DNA of 64,000 bases from Photobacterium lutimaris. Lineage in GTDB: Bacteria > Pseudomonadota > Gammaproteobacteria > Enterobacterales > Vibrionaceae. The stretch spans positions 62,001 to 126,000 of the forward strand of contig NZ_PYMH01000011.1 in NCBI RefSeq assembly GCF_003025555.1, written 5' to 3'. A program made the position numbers and the translations under genes. Positions 1-8,862 of the stretch are shown in pieces; within the stretch, counting starts at the first letter, position 1, and every line of letters starts with the position of its first letter. Under the pieces are notes generated by a model that ran no database searches, was not told the DNA's origin, and saw only the letters and a list, made by a program, of their open reading frames with translations.

Positions 1-1
1 A

Positions 2-862
2 ACCCATGTACTTTTTCCTGAGCGTATCTATCAATGTGAAGCAGAGGTACAACTGATAGTGGCGACCCCTGCTCCGGGTTGCTATGTTGTTACCGATCAG
101 ACACCTTTTCACCCGGTCAGCCATATTTGGCCTGATCACCCTGCCGATCGCGGTACTTTGGTACTCGAAGGGCAGGCGTATGACGTTGTCGATTGCCTTG
201 TCGGTGCCGTGGAGTTGGATAGCGGTCAGCTGCATGTTGGCGCTGAGATTCCAGTGAAGCGAGATGAGCCTGGATGGGTGTTTGTGGTGGTTCACCAACT
301 GGCTAGTACCGTGGATTTTCCCGCAGGCTGCCAGGTCATGCTCAATGTTGATGAGCAATATCAGTTAGCCCTGAGCCGTGGCCACAGCGGCGGTCATCTG
401 TCGTCGCTCGCCCTGAATAAGGTGCTGCACCATGATTTCTGGCGCAAGGACGCCTCTCGCAAAGATGAGCTCGGTCACTATGACTTCCACAGCTATGCGC
501 AGACAGAGAGCAGGGTAACAGAAGACTGCAGCACAGATACGTATCGTATTGGAAAAACTCTGCGTAAACGTGGCCTCAATGCGGCCGATATGCTGGCAGC
601 GTTGCCCGCTATCACAGAGCAAATTAATCAGCAGCTCGCGCTGTGGTGCGAAGCGGGTTATCCGGTGGATATGCGTAGGGAAGGGGAGGCACTGACCGAT
701 TCCCGCTATTGGCGTTGTGATCTGGATGAAGGCCAAATGGTGGAAATCCCTTGTGGCGGTAGTCATGTTCGTTCACTAGCAGAATATGCGGCATTACGGG
801 TAGAGTTCTGTATTGCCAGTGATCAAGAGCTGGTGATGATAACGTATAGTCAACCTGCGTGA
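2..862 (+). CDS. Alanyl-tRNA editing protein homologue (AlaX-like), 5' end outside window
   Basis: The frame is open from the first bases of the window, so the true start lies upstream; the GTG at 59 is only the first in-frame start codon visible. Residues encoded before that GTG already match the family (LFPERIYQCEAEV, then a D-TPFHP segment followed by PADRGTL), which supports an upstream start. A histidine pair (HSGGH) and a later CGGSHV motif sit where AlaX proteins and the AlaRS editing domain keep their zinc ligands. The family hydrolyses mischarged Ser- or Gly-tRNA-Ala in the cytoplasm. HSGGH replaces the more usual HTAGH. A strong terminator follows the stop codon. The editing-domain assignment is fairly sure; the exact substrate is inferred. 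Confidence 0.75.
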   Translation, partial: THVLFPERIYQCEAEVQLIVATPAPGCYVVTDQTPFHPVSHIWPDHPADRGTLVLEGQAYDVVDCLVGAVELDSGQLHVGAEIPVKRDEPGWVFVVVHQLASTVDFPAGCQVMLNVDEQYQLALSRGHSGGHLSSLALNKVLHHDFWRKDASRKDELGHYDFHSYAQTESRVTEDCSTDTYRIGKTLRKRGLNAADMLAALPAITEQINQQLALWCEAGYPVDMRREGEALTDSRYWRCDLDEGQMVEIPCGGSHVRSLAEYAALRVEFCIASDQELVMITYSQPA

Positions 863-881
863 TCAACCGCCTGCACAGATA

Positions 882-908
882 AAAAATCGCCTTTTGGCGA
901 TTTTTTTA
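882..908 (+). terminator. Rho-independent terminator after the AlaX-like gene
   Basis: ATCGCC-TTTT-GGCGAT stem-loop flanked by A- and T-runs, 20 bases after the stop codon. Confidence 0.85.
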
Positions 909-1268
909 TATCTTTCATAATCTTAATCATTATCGCTAAGTAGCTTACGGTGATTGTGATCTTTTTTCTCTGATTTTCACTTATGCTTGATCAACTGGAT
1001 TTTTATCGGAAGTTGTAGATTTAAATATCGTATAAAATTGAAATACAGCACATGTAACTTATGCTTTCGGGATGTGTATCGATAAATATTCTTTTGGTAC
1101 CAGATCGCTGATCACCATGGCTTTTAGCGTTGATCACCGGTTTGAAGTACGATCAGGGTACGCAATATTGCCGTGGTAAGGCACATCATTGCAGATGCTG
1201 AGCCGGATCAAAGGCGCCGGCGGGTAAATTGCTTTATGATTGGGCGAGTCACCGTTAAGGAAAAGAAA
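909..1268. other. Non-coding stretch between AlaX-like gene and yfgJ, rich in GATC
   Basis: About 360 bases without a convincing ORF. It holds at least six GATC (Dam) sites between about 955 and 1210, more than the roughly one per 256 bases expected by chance. No clear promoter hexamer pair was found. The Shine-Dalgarno of yfgJ (AAGG, about 1257-1260) closes the stretch. Confidence 0.4.
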
Positions 1269-1493
1269 ATGAGCCAGAACATTTGTCCAAGTTGTCTCCA
1301 AGATCTCGAGTGGCAGGAAGGGAAGTACCATTGCGGGGGCTGTAGCATCGTGTATATCAAAAAAGCTTTTTGCCCTGATTGCGAGTCCGAACTTGAAAAG
1401 CTTCAGGCATGTGGGGCGGCGAGCTATTTTTGTAATCGTTGCAATGAGCTCAAATCCAAGTCGCGAGTCAGAATCCAATTCGATAAAGCGTAA
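1269..1493 (+). CDS. yfgJ: YfgJ-like double zinc-ribbon protein
   Basis: A 74-residue protein made almost wholly of cysteine pairs: CPSC, CGGC, CPDC, then CNRC, the pattern of two zinc ribbons. E. coli yfgJ is a protein of this type next to xseA, and here the gene ends just before convergent xseA, which supports the name. The ATG at 1269 is chosen over a longer frame starting at 1173 because AAGG lies just upstream and because zinc-ribbon homology begins at once. The molecular function is unknown; metal binding is inferred from the cysteines. Confidence 0.75.
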   Translation: MSQNICPSCLQDLEWQEGKYHCGGCSIVYIKKAFCPDCESELEKLQACGAASYFCNRCNELKSKSRVRIQFDKA

Positions 1494-1617
1494 TACCAAC
1501 TTGGATCATTCATTGAAATACAATGCCGCCAGGTACATCACCGGGCGGCATTTTTGATCGGGTGGTTTGAATTTACCAGCATACGGTGACAAAGCTGAGC
1601 GGCTTGTGGTGGCCTGT

Positions 1618-2976
1618 CTAACCCGTTGACTCAGCAACAATAGAATGGATTTCTCCGTCGGCGACAGTCGTCCGCAGGCTATCACCGTGCTTGACTTGCT
1701 CGGCGCTACGGATGACCTGCCCCTTCTGGTTGCGGGTAATAGAGTAGCCACGGCCTAGAGTTGCCAGTGGGCTGACGGTTTCCAGCTTTTCAGCCGCCAT
1801 GGCGAGCTTATGGCTGGCATTGAGCAGGCGGCGATCCATCCCGTCCTGAAGCCGTTGCTGCAGGCGCTCAAGGCGGTTTTGCTGGGTTTGGACAATTTGC
1901 GCCGGCGAGTTGAGTGCTAGTTTGTAGTTGTTGCGGTCAATGTGCTGCTGGTGGCGGCTTAGGCGCTGTCTCATGGCCAGCTCCAGCTTGCTTGCCAATT
2001 CATCCAACTGCTGTTGCTGCTGGTTGAGGCGCACCTGCGGGTGCTGGCGATCGAGGCGGTGCTGCAGGCGGACAGTTTGTGCTTGCTTCGCGGATAGGTA
2101 ATGACGCATTGCATGCTGAAGCTGCTGCGTTTTCTGGCTGATTTTCTGGGTTTGGAACCCCATGTCCCGGCTGATCAGCTCGGCGGCCGCGGATGGGGTC
2201 GGTGCACGGACATCCGCCACGAAATCCGCGATGGTGACATCGACTTCGTGACCGACGGCACTGACGATCGGGATTTGGCTGGCAGCAATGGTTCGCGCCA
2301 CAATTTCCTCGTTGAAGGCCCACAGATCTTCCAGTGAGCCACCGCCCCGGCCGACAATCAGAATGTCACACTCACGGCGGGCGTTGGCACGACCAATGGC
2401 TTGGGCAATCGATATTGCTGCGCCTTCCCCTTGGACTATCGTTGGGTAAATGACCACCGGTAGACTTGGATCGCGGCGTTGAAGAACATTGAGGATATCG
2501 TGCAGCGCGGCGCCGGTCTTAGAGGTGATAACTCCCACTCGTTGTGGTTGCTCTGGCAGCGGTTGTTTGAGTGTCTGGGCGAACAGGCCTTCGGCGGCCA
2601 GGTTCATTTTCAGTTGTTCAAACTGCTGCTGCAGGCGACCATCACCTTCAGGCTGCATGCTCTCAATGATCAGCTGATAATCGCCACGCGGTTCGTAGAG
2701 CGACAAACGGGCCTTGACCAGTACCTGGGTGCCATTGGCTGGTTTGAAGGTCACACGACGGTTGCTGCCTTTGAACATGGCGCATTTGACTTGGGCGCGT
2801 GAGTCTTTGAGGGTGAAATACCAATGACCGGAAACGGGCATGGAGAGATTCGACAGCTCACCAACCAGCCAAACCACTCCCATTTCGTTTTCAAGGATTA
2901 AACGAACTTGGGCATTGAGGCTGGAAACGGTGTAGATACGGTCATTGGTCTGGTTCTGTTGAGCAAATAACGTCAC
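1618..2976 (-). CDS. xseA: Exodeoxyribonuclease VII large subunit
   Basis: A 452-residue protein with the N-terminal OB-fold domain (about residues 10-110, containing GELSNLSMPVSGHWYF) followed by the catalytic core with GVITSKTGAALHDI, the glycine-rich VGRGGGSLEDLW and the VSAVGHEVDVTIADFVAD segment. The C-terminal half is glutamine- and arginine-rich and probably coiled. With XseB it forms the enzyme that degrades single-stranded DNA from both ends; xseB is also in this window, about 33 kb away (36126-36368). The gene is divergent from guaB, as in E. coli. Confidence 0.97.
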   Translation of the reverse strand: MTLFAQQNQTNDRIYTVSSLNAQVRLILENEMGVVWLVGELSNLSMPVSGHWYFTLKDSRAQVKCAMFKGSNRRVTFKPANGTQVLVKARLSLYEPRGDYQLIIESMQPEGDGRLQQQFEQLKMNLAAEGLFAQTLKQPLPEQPQRVGVITSKTGAALHDILNVLQRRDPSLPVVIYPTIVQGEGAAISIAQAIGRANARRECDILIVGRGGGSLEDLWAFNEEIVARTIAASQIPIVSAVGHEVDVTIADFVADVRAPTPSAAAELISRDMGFQTQKISQKTQQLQHAMRHYLSAKQAQTVRLQHRLDRQHPQVRLNQQQQQLDELASKLELAMRQRLSRHQQHIDRNNYKLALNSPAQIVQTQQNRLERLQQRLQDGMDRRLLNASHKLAMAAEKLETVSPLATLGRGYSITRNQKGQVIRSAEQVKHGDSLRTTVADGEIHSIVAESTG

Positions 2977-3162
2977 AAGACAAGATACCTGTATTGGAAG
3001 GCTGGGGCGTGCGGCAGACGAGCGTCAGGACGAGGTGAACAAAGTCTGGGCAGATCTATGGACAGATCTTGGTCGTAAAATGCTTGCCGCAGCACCGGAA
3101 ACTTAACCGAAATATACTACACATCAAGATGAATTTGTCAATTAAAAAAATAAAAAAAAGTC

Positions 3163-3191
3163 TAGCCAATCGATTGCATCCTCCGTATAAT
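3163..3191 (+). promoter_or_regulatory. guaB promoter with overlapping PurR operator
   Basis: TAGCCA (3163-3168), a 17-base spacer and a perfect TATAAT (3186-3191). A PurR-type box, AGCCAATCGATTGCAT at 3164-3179, covers the -35 and spacer, with one mismatch to ANGCAANCGNTTNCNT. From memory, the E. coli guaB promoter has a PurR site in the same place. Repression by purine-bound PurR is inferred from the match. Confidence 0.8.
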
Positions 3192-3245
3192 TCGTCCGCA
3201 ATATTTTATCCTTCTTTAACCCTTTACTTGGTGTGAGATATTGCA

Positions 3246-4709
3246 ATGTTACGAATCAAACAAGAAGCTTTGACTTTCGATGATGTCCTGCTGGTTCCAG
3301 CCCATTCTACCGTACTGCCTAACACTGCCGATCTGCGCACCCGCCTGACGAAAGACATTACGCTGAACATCCCTATGGTGTCTGCGTCAATGGATACCGT
3401 GACAGAAGGCCGCCTGGCAATTGCCCTTGCCCAGGAAGGCGGCATTGGCTTCATCCACAAGAACATGTCCATTGAGCAGCAAGCCAATGAAGTTCGTATG
3501 GTGAAAAAATTCGAAGCCGGCGTAGTTTCTGAGCCTGTTACTGTGAAGCCTTACAATACGATTGAAGACGTGAAGCGTCTGACAGTCGAAAACGGTTTTG
3601 CAGGCTACCCTGTTGTTTCTGACAACAACGAGCTGGTAGGTATTATTACTGGCCGTGATGTTCGTTTTGTTACCGACCTTTCAATGAAGGTTGAAGAAGT
3701 GATGACGCCAAAAGATAAACTGGCTTCTGCTAAAGAAGGCGCATCACGCGAAGAAGTCGAAGCTATCATGCAGCAGTACCGTGTTGAGAAAGTACTGCTA
3801 GTCAACGATGATTTTCAGCTTCGTGGCATGATCACCGCAAAAGATTTCCAGAAAGCTGAGCGTAAGCCCAATGCATGTAAAGACGAGCGTGGTCGTCTTC
3901 GCGTAGGTGCTGCTGTTGGTGCCGGTGCTGGTAACGAAGAGCGTGTTAAGGCGCTGGTTGAAGCAGGCGTTGATGTATTGCTTATTGACTCTTCACACGG
4001 TCACTCTGAAGGTGTACTTGCCCGTATCCGTGAAACACGCGAAGCGTTCCCTGAGCTACCAATTGTCGGTGGTAACGTTGCAACGGCTGAAGGTGCGCGA
4101 GCACTGATCGAAGCCGGTGTGAGCACGGTGAAAGTGGGTATCGGCCCTGGCTCTATCTGTACCACCCGTATTGTTACCGGTGTGGGCGTACCTCAGGTAA
4201 CCGCGATTGCCGATGCCGTTGCGGTTGCTGACCAATACGACATCCCTGTGATTGCCGATGGCGGTATCCGCTTCTCTGGCGATATGTGTAAGGCGATTGC
4301 AGCTGGCGCATCTTGCGTGATGGTGGGTTCAATGTTCGCGGGAACAGAGGAAGCACCGGGTGAAGTTGAGCTGTACCAAGGCCGAGCTTACAAATCTTAC
4401 CGTGGCATGGGGTCATTGGGTGCCATGTCTAAAGGGTCTTCTGACCGTTACTTCCAGACGGACAACGCGGCTGACAAGCTGGTTCCTGAAGGTATCGAAG
4501 GTCGTGTCGCTTACAAAGGCCACATGAAAGAAATCGTTCACCAGCAAATGGGCGGCCTGCGTTCAAGCATGGGCCTAACCGGTTCTGCGACTATCGAAGC
4601 GCTGCGTACCCAAGCCGAATTTGTTCGCATCTCTGGTGCCGGCTTGAATGAATCACATGTGCACGATGTAACGATTACTAAAGAAGCACCTAACTACCGT
4701 CTGGGTTAA
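3246..4709 (+). CDS. guaB: Inosine-5'-monophosphate dehydrogenase
   Basis: A 487-residue IMP dehydrogenase that oxidises IMP to XMP with NAD+, the first committed step to GMP. The TIM-barrel begins at LTFDDVLLVP; a CBS pair is inserted at about residues 95-205 (AGYPVVSDNNELVGIITGR and a second copy). The catalytic loop GPGSICTTRIVTG carries the active-site cysteine near residue 305, and the mobile flap follows YRGMGSLGAM. The product feeds guaA, 114 bases downstream. Confidence 0.98.
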   Translation: MLRIKQEALTFDDVLLVPAHSTVLPNTADLRTRLTKDITLNIPMVSASMDTVTEGRLAIALAQEGGIGFIHKNMSIEQQANEVRMVKKFEAGVVSEPVTVKPYNTIEDVKRLTVENGFAGYPVVSDNNELVGIITGRDVRFVTDLSMKVEEVMTPKDKLASAKEGASREEVEAIMQQYRVEKVLLVNDDFQLRGMITAKDFQKAERKPNACKDERGRLRVGAAVGAGAGNEERVKALVEAGVDVLLIDSSHGHSEGVLARIRETREAFPELPIVGGNVATAEGARALIEAGVSTVKVGIGPGSICTTRIVTGVGVPQVTAIADAVAVADQYDIPVIADGGIRFSGDMCKAIAAGASCVMVGSMFAGTEEAPGEVELYQGRAYKSYRGMGSLGAMSKGSSDRYFQTDNAADKLVPEGIEGRVAYKGHMKEIVHQQMGGLRSSMGLTGSATIEALRTQAEFVRISGAGLNESHVHDVTITKEAPNYRLG

Positions 4710-4734
4710 TTTTCATCAGCTGCATCAGCAACTG

Positions 4735-4770
4735 ACGAAAACGTTTGCCTACGCGCGAAACTTGTATAAG
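4735..4770 (+). promoter_or_regulatory. PurR-type operator and possible promoter in front of guaA
   Basis: ACGAAAACGTTTGCCT at 4735-4750 matches the PurR consensus with one mismatch. TATAAG at 4765-4770 (in TTGTATAAG) could be a -10 element, although no well-spaced -35 is visible. It suggests guaA has its own PurR-regulated promoter in addition to read-through from guaB. Confidence 0.6.
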
Positions 4771-4773
4771 ATC

Positions 4774-4793
4774 GGGGGCGTTTTTATGCCCCC
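4774..4793 (+). other. GC-rich hairpin between guaB and guaA
   Basis: GGGGGC and GCCCCC form a perfect 6-bp stem with an 8-base loop. There is no T-run directly after it, so it is a weak terminator candidate; it may act as an attenuator or mRNA stabiliser. Confidence 0.4.
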
Positions 4794-4823
4794 ACCTTCC
4801 ATTTATTTTTTGAGACAGCTCGA

Positions 4824-6407
4824 ATGACCACGACCACAAATATTCATGACCAGCGTATCCTGATCCTGGACTTTGGTTCTCAGTACACCCAGCTTATTGC
4901 ACGTCGTATCCGTGAAATTGGTGTTTATTGTGAACTATGGAGCTGGGACGTTGATGAAGCAGATATTCGCGACTTCAACCCTAACGGCATCATCCTTTCT
5001 GGTGGTCCTGAAAGTGTGACAGAAGAGGGTTCACCTCGTGCACCGCAGTATGTGTTCGAAGCCGGTGTTCCTGTATTCGGTGTTTGCTACGGTATGCAGA
5101 CGATGGCCGAGCAGCTAGGTGGTAAAGTAGCGGGTTCTACTGAGCGTGAGTTTGGTTATGCGCAGGTTAAAGTGGTTGAGCCAACCGCTTTCTTCCAAAA
5201 TATCGAAGATGCAATTGCTGAAGATGGTACTGCACTGCTAGATGTATGGATGAGCCACGGTGACAAAGTGGTCGAAATCCCGTCTGATTTCGTCAAGGTT
5301 GCGGAAACTGAAACGTGCCCATACGCGGCAATGGCAAACGTAGAGAAAAATTTCTACGGTGTACAGTTCCACCCAGAAGTAACCCACACTCGTCAGGGTA
5401 TGCGCATTATCGAGAACTTTGTTCTGAACATCTGTGGCTGTGAGAAGCTATGGACGTCGGCGAACATTATTGATGATGCCGTTGCACGTATCAAAGAGCA
5501 GGTAGGTGACGACGAAGTGATCCTTGGCCTGTCGGGCGGTGTTGATTCATCTGTTGTTGCGATGCTTATCCACCGTGCGATCGGCGACAAGCTGACATGT
5601 GTGTTTGTCGACAACGGCCTGCTTCGCTTGAACGAAGGTGAGCAGGTAATGGAAATGTTTGGCGATCACTTCGGGCTGAAGATTGTACATGTCAAAGCTG
5701 AAGACCGTTTCCTTGAGGCACTCGCAGATGAGGCAGAGCCGGAAGCCAAGCGTAAGATTATCGGCCATGTATTTGTCGATGTCTTCGATGAGGAGTCGAA
5801 GAAGCTAGCAAATGCGAAGTGGTTGGCACAGGGCACGATCTACCCAGATGTTATCGAATCAGCCGCATCGAAAACCGGTAAAGCGCATGTTATCAAGTCG
5901 CACCACAACGTTGGTGGCCTGCCTGATGATATGGAAATGGGCTTGGTTGAGCCGCTAAAAGAGCTGTTCAAAGATGAAGTTCGTAAGATTGGTCTTGAGC
6001 TTGGCCTACCTTACAATATGCTTTACCGCCATCCGTTCCCAGGTCCTGGCCTAGGTGTACGTGTACTGGGTGAAGTGAAGAAAGAATACTGTGATTTGCT
6101 GCGCCGTGCTGATGCTATTTTCATCGAAGAGTTACACAAAGCGGATCTATACAACAAAGTCTCGCAGGCATTTACTGTGTTCCTACCTGTACGTTCTGTG
6201 GGTGTAATGGGCGATGGCCGTAAGTACGACTGGGTTGTGTCACTGCGTGCGGTAGAGACGATCGATTTCATGACCGCGCACTGGGCTCACCTGCCGTATG
6301 ATTTCCTAGGCAAGGTTTCTAACCGTATCATCAACGAAGTTGACGGTATTTCTCGTGTTGTTTATGACATATCGGGCAAGCCACCAGCAACCATCGAGTG
6401 GGAATAA
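4824..6407 (+). CDS. guaA: GMP synthase (glutamine-hydrolysing)
   Basis: A 527-residue enzyme that aminates XMP to GMP. The N-terminal class I glutamine amidotransferase has its nucleophile Cys88 in GVCYGMQ and the HPEVTH histidine/glutamate later in the domain. The ATP-pyrophosphatase domain carries the P-loop SGGVDSS near residue 237, and the C-terminal dimerisation domain contains HPFPGPGLGVR. It ends in the usual PATIEWE. It lies directly downstream of guaB and behind its own PurR-type box. Confidence 0.98.
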   Translation: MTTTTNIHDQRILILDFGSQYTQLIARRIREIGVYCELWSWDVDEADIRDFNPNGIILSGGPESVTEEGSPRAPQYVFEAGVPVFGVCYGMQTMAEQLGGKVAGSTEREFGYAQVKVVEPTAFFQNIEDAIAEDGTALLDVWMSHGDKVVEIPSDFVKVAETETCPYAAMANVEKNFYGVQFHPEVTHTRQGMRIIENFVLNICGCEKLWTSANIIDDAVARIKEQVGDDEVILGLSGGVDSSVVAMLIHRAIGDKLTCVFVDNGLLRLNEGEQVMEMFGDHFGLKIVHVKAEDRFLEALADEAEPEAKRKIIGHVFVDVFDEESKKLANAKWLAQGTIYPDVIESAASKTGKAHVIKSHHNVGGLPDDMEMGLVEPLKELFKDEVRKIGLELGLPYNMLYRHPFPGPGLGVRVLGEVKKEYCDLLRRADAIFIEELHKADLYNKVSQAFTVFLPVRSVGVMGDGRKYDWVVSLRAVETIDFMTAHWAHLPYDFLGKVSNRIINEVDGISRVVYDISGKPPATIEWE

Positions 6408-6443
6408 TCCTCTCATTTTCGGCTTAGGTTGATTGAACAAGAA

Positions 6444-6471
6444 GAAGCACCCTCGGGTGCTTTTTTTTTTT
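6444..6471 (+). terminator. Terminator after guaA
   Basis: AGCACCC-TC-GGGTGCT stem-loop followed by an uninterrupted run of T. Confidence 0.9.
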
Positions 6472-6907
6472 GGCTAAACTGTATGGATGCCAAGCAAACT
6501 ATCGCTCTTTTATGAAGGGGGTCTAACGGGAAGGTAGAGAGGAAATCATATTAATGAGCTTATTAATAGGAGAGGTATCTGCTTCTAAGCAATAGCAAGG
6601 CTGGTCTTGATTACTTAGGGGGCACTCAGGGATGGCATAAGGAAATATTGTAAATAAATGAGACTATTGTTGTGCCTTGTGGGTGGGCTTGTAGTGTGCT
6701 TGTTAGTATAATGTTTTTCATTAATATTTCATTACAATGTGGTATTGTGAATATTACCGAATACATGGTGGATCGTGCGTTTTTGTTTGAACTTTTCATT
6801 ACAATTCGCCGCAAGCTTTTTCTTTGTAAGAAAAAACGGATTGATGGCGATACAACGACAATCTAACGCCGCAAATTTACAACATCACTAATGACCATGG
6901 AGTTCCC
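6472..6907. other. AT-rich non-coding stretch upstream of the first AbgT gene
   Basis: About 435 bases with no credible gene. A perfect TATAAT lies at 6707-6712 without a good -35. A short hairpin (TTTTTCTTTGTAAGAAAAA, around 6819-6837) and GGAG just before the next ATG are the only other signals seen. Confidence 0.4.
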
Positions 6908-8467
6908 ATGAGCAATCAAGCTGTCAACAAGACACCTAATGAGTCGCAGAGCGCGATGAATAAGTTTCTTAATTTTATTGAGCGTACAGGTAACAAGATC
7001 CCTGATCCTGCCTTGCTCTTCTTCTGGGGATTGATCCTTGTATGGGTTCTATCTGCAGTGTTCTCTCAGTTCGAATTTGGTTTAATTCACCCCGTTTCTG
7101 GCCAAGCAGTAGAAGTTAACAACCTACTGACCGGTGAGTCGTTTGCAAACTTCCTTGCAACAATGGTGACTAACTTCACCGGTTTTGCACCACTGGGTAT
7201 TGTACTTGTAGCAATGCTGGGTGTGGGTGTTGCTGAGGCCTCTGGCTTTATCAATACTGGCCTGAAGAAGATGCTGAACGTTACACCGGCTAAATTCATC
7301 ACGCCTGTGCTAATTTTGGTTGCAATCGTTTCGCACACTGCTGCCGATGCAGGTTACGTGCTGGTTATCCCTCTGGGTGGTATTATCTTCCACGCAGCAG
7401 GCCGCCACCCGCTAGCGGGTATTGCCGCGGCATTCGCGGGTGTATCAGGTGGTTTTGCGGCGAACTTTATTCCTTCAGGTATCGACCCTCTATTGGCTGG
7501 CTTCACGCAAGAAGCGGCACAAATTCTTGACCCTGAATATATTGTTAACCCGTTATCAAACCTATTCTTCACCGGTTTGTCTTCACTGCTTATCGTGAGC
7601 ATTGGTTGGTACATCACTGACCGCATTATCGAGCCTCGTCTATCTCAGACGGCGATCGATGAAGATGCAGAAGAAGCACCGGATATGGGCTCTTTCACAG
7701 AGCTAGAAAGTAAAGCTTTCTCTCGTGCTGGCTGGGCGATGATGGCTGGTATTGCAGTACTGGTTGCCGCGCTGATCCCTGAGACATCACCGCTACGTAA
7801 CCCTGCCGGTGAAATCACCGCGTTTAACGCACCGGTAATGCAATCTATTGTACCGCTTATCTTTATCTTGTTTGTGATCCCGGGTGTGGTATACGGCAAG
7901 GTTGCGGGTACGTTCAAAGCCAGTGACGATATTATCAAGTCAATGTCTGCCACGATGAGCAGCATGGGTAGCTTCATGGTTATGGCGTTCTTCATCGCTC
8001 AATTCCTTGTGGCCTTTACTCAATCTAACCTTGGTACGCTACTTGCGCTTTCTGGTGCTCAGCTTCTACAAGCGATGAACTTACCAGGCCAGGTGACCAT
8101 TGTTGGTATGATCCTCCTAACGGCATTCGTTAACCTGTTGGTTGGTTCTGCTTCTGCGAAGTGGGCCCTGATTGGTCCTATCATGGTACCGATGCTAATG
8201 GCTGTGGGTATTTCTCCTGAGCTGACTCAGGCTGCATACCGTGTTGGTGACTCTGTATCTAACATCATTTCTCCAATGATGGTGTTCTTCCCGCTGGTTG
8301 TTGTTTACATGCAGCGCTACGTGAAGAGCTCAGGTATCGGCTCTCTGGCTTCAATGATGATGCCTTACTCGATTGCGATGTTGATTGGTTGGACTATCTT
8401 CCTACTTATCTACTGGGCAATTGGTATCCCGCTAGGTATCCAAGCACCTTATACTTACGGCATGTAA
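6908..8467 (+). CDS. AbgT-family transporter
   Basis: A 519-residue inner-membrane protein with a dozen or so hydrophobic segments and the AbgT family opening FIERTGNKIPDP at about residue 22. Later conserved blocks include AADAGYVLVIPLGG, AGVSGGFAANFIPSGIDPLL and the C-terminal YRVGDSVSNIISPMM. Family members have been described as p-aminobenzoyl-glutamate importers or as sulfonamide and antimetabolite exporters, so substrate and direction are open. GGAG precedes the ATG. A second, clearly related member follows at 8863. Confidence 0.88.
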   Translation: MSNQAVNKTPNESQSAMNKFLNFIERTGNKIPDPALLFFWGLILVWVLSAVFSQFEFGLIHPVSGQAVEVNNLLTGESFANFLATMVTNFTGFAPLGIVLVAMLGVGVAEASGFINTGLKKMLNVTPAKFITPVLILVAIVSHTAADAGYVLVIPLGGIIFHAAGRHPLAGIAAAFAGVSGGFAANFIPSGIDPLLAGFTQEAAQILDPEYIVNPLSNLFFTGLSSLLIVSIGWYITDRIIEPRLSQTAIDEDAEEAPDMGSFTELESKAFSRAGWAMMAGIAVLVAALIPETSPLRNPAGEITAFNAPVMQSIVPLIFILFVIPGVVYGKVAGTFKASDDIIKSMSATMSSMGSFMVMAFFIAQFLVAFTQSNLGTLLALSGAQLLQAMNLPGQVTIVGMILLTAFVNLLVGSASAKWALIGPIMVPMLMAVGISPELTQAAYRVGDSVSNIISPMMVFFPLVVVYMQRYVKSSGIGSLASMMMPYSIAMLIGWTIFLLIYWAIGIPLGIQAPYTYGM

Positions 8468-8481
8468 TTTACTTGCTGAAT

Positions 8482-8513
8482 AAAAAGCCCCGCTCAAAGC
8501 GGGGCTTTTTTTA
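8482..8513 (+). terminator. Terminator after first AbgT gene
   Basis: AGCCCCGCT-CAA-AGCGGGGCT stem with A-run before and T-run after. Confidence 0.92.
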
Positions 8514-8862
8514 TGCAGGTAAACACAGGCTGGCCATTCCTTTACTGAATATGATGTTAGTGAAAAGTAGTCTGATATTGTTGATATTAATGAATCACTG
8601 TTGGTTGATTGTTAATGCTGATTTTGTTGTGATATCTGAAATTTAATTTTGTAAAATTTTCATGCTGTACTTATCTGGTGGTACGGGCTAGTTGGTTGCT
8701 TAACTTATCCTATGTGGTGCTTTATTCTGCTATAGCTCTAGATTGTGGTTTATTGGTTTGAAAGTGCTCTGGTTTAGTGGTTTTACTCAGGTGGGATGAT
8801 TTGTTAATTTCTGACTAAAACACAACATTAAAACTCAATCGGTGTATTAAGGATGTACGACT
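8514..8862. other. T-rich non-coding stretch between the two AbgT genes
   Basis: About 350 bases, strongly biased to T on the plus strand, with stop codons in all frames. I see no gene and no certain promoter. The Shine-Dalgarno AAGGA lies about 10 bases before the next ATG. With the terminator before it, this suggests the second transporter is transcribed on its own. Confidence 0.4.

Noticed and set aside
909..1268. GATC cluster as a replication or methylation switch
   Set aside because: The neighbouring AlaX-like gene is GATC-rich too and no DnaA or SeqA-like arrangement was seen, so local composition is the simpler reading.
6672..6866. 64-codon frame upstream of the first AbgT gene
   Set aside because: No Shine-Dalgarno, atypical composition, lies in AT-rich spacer.
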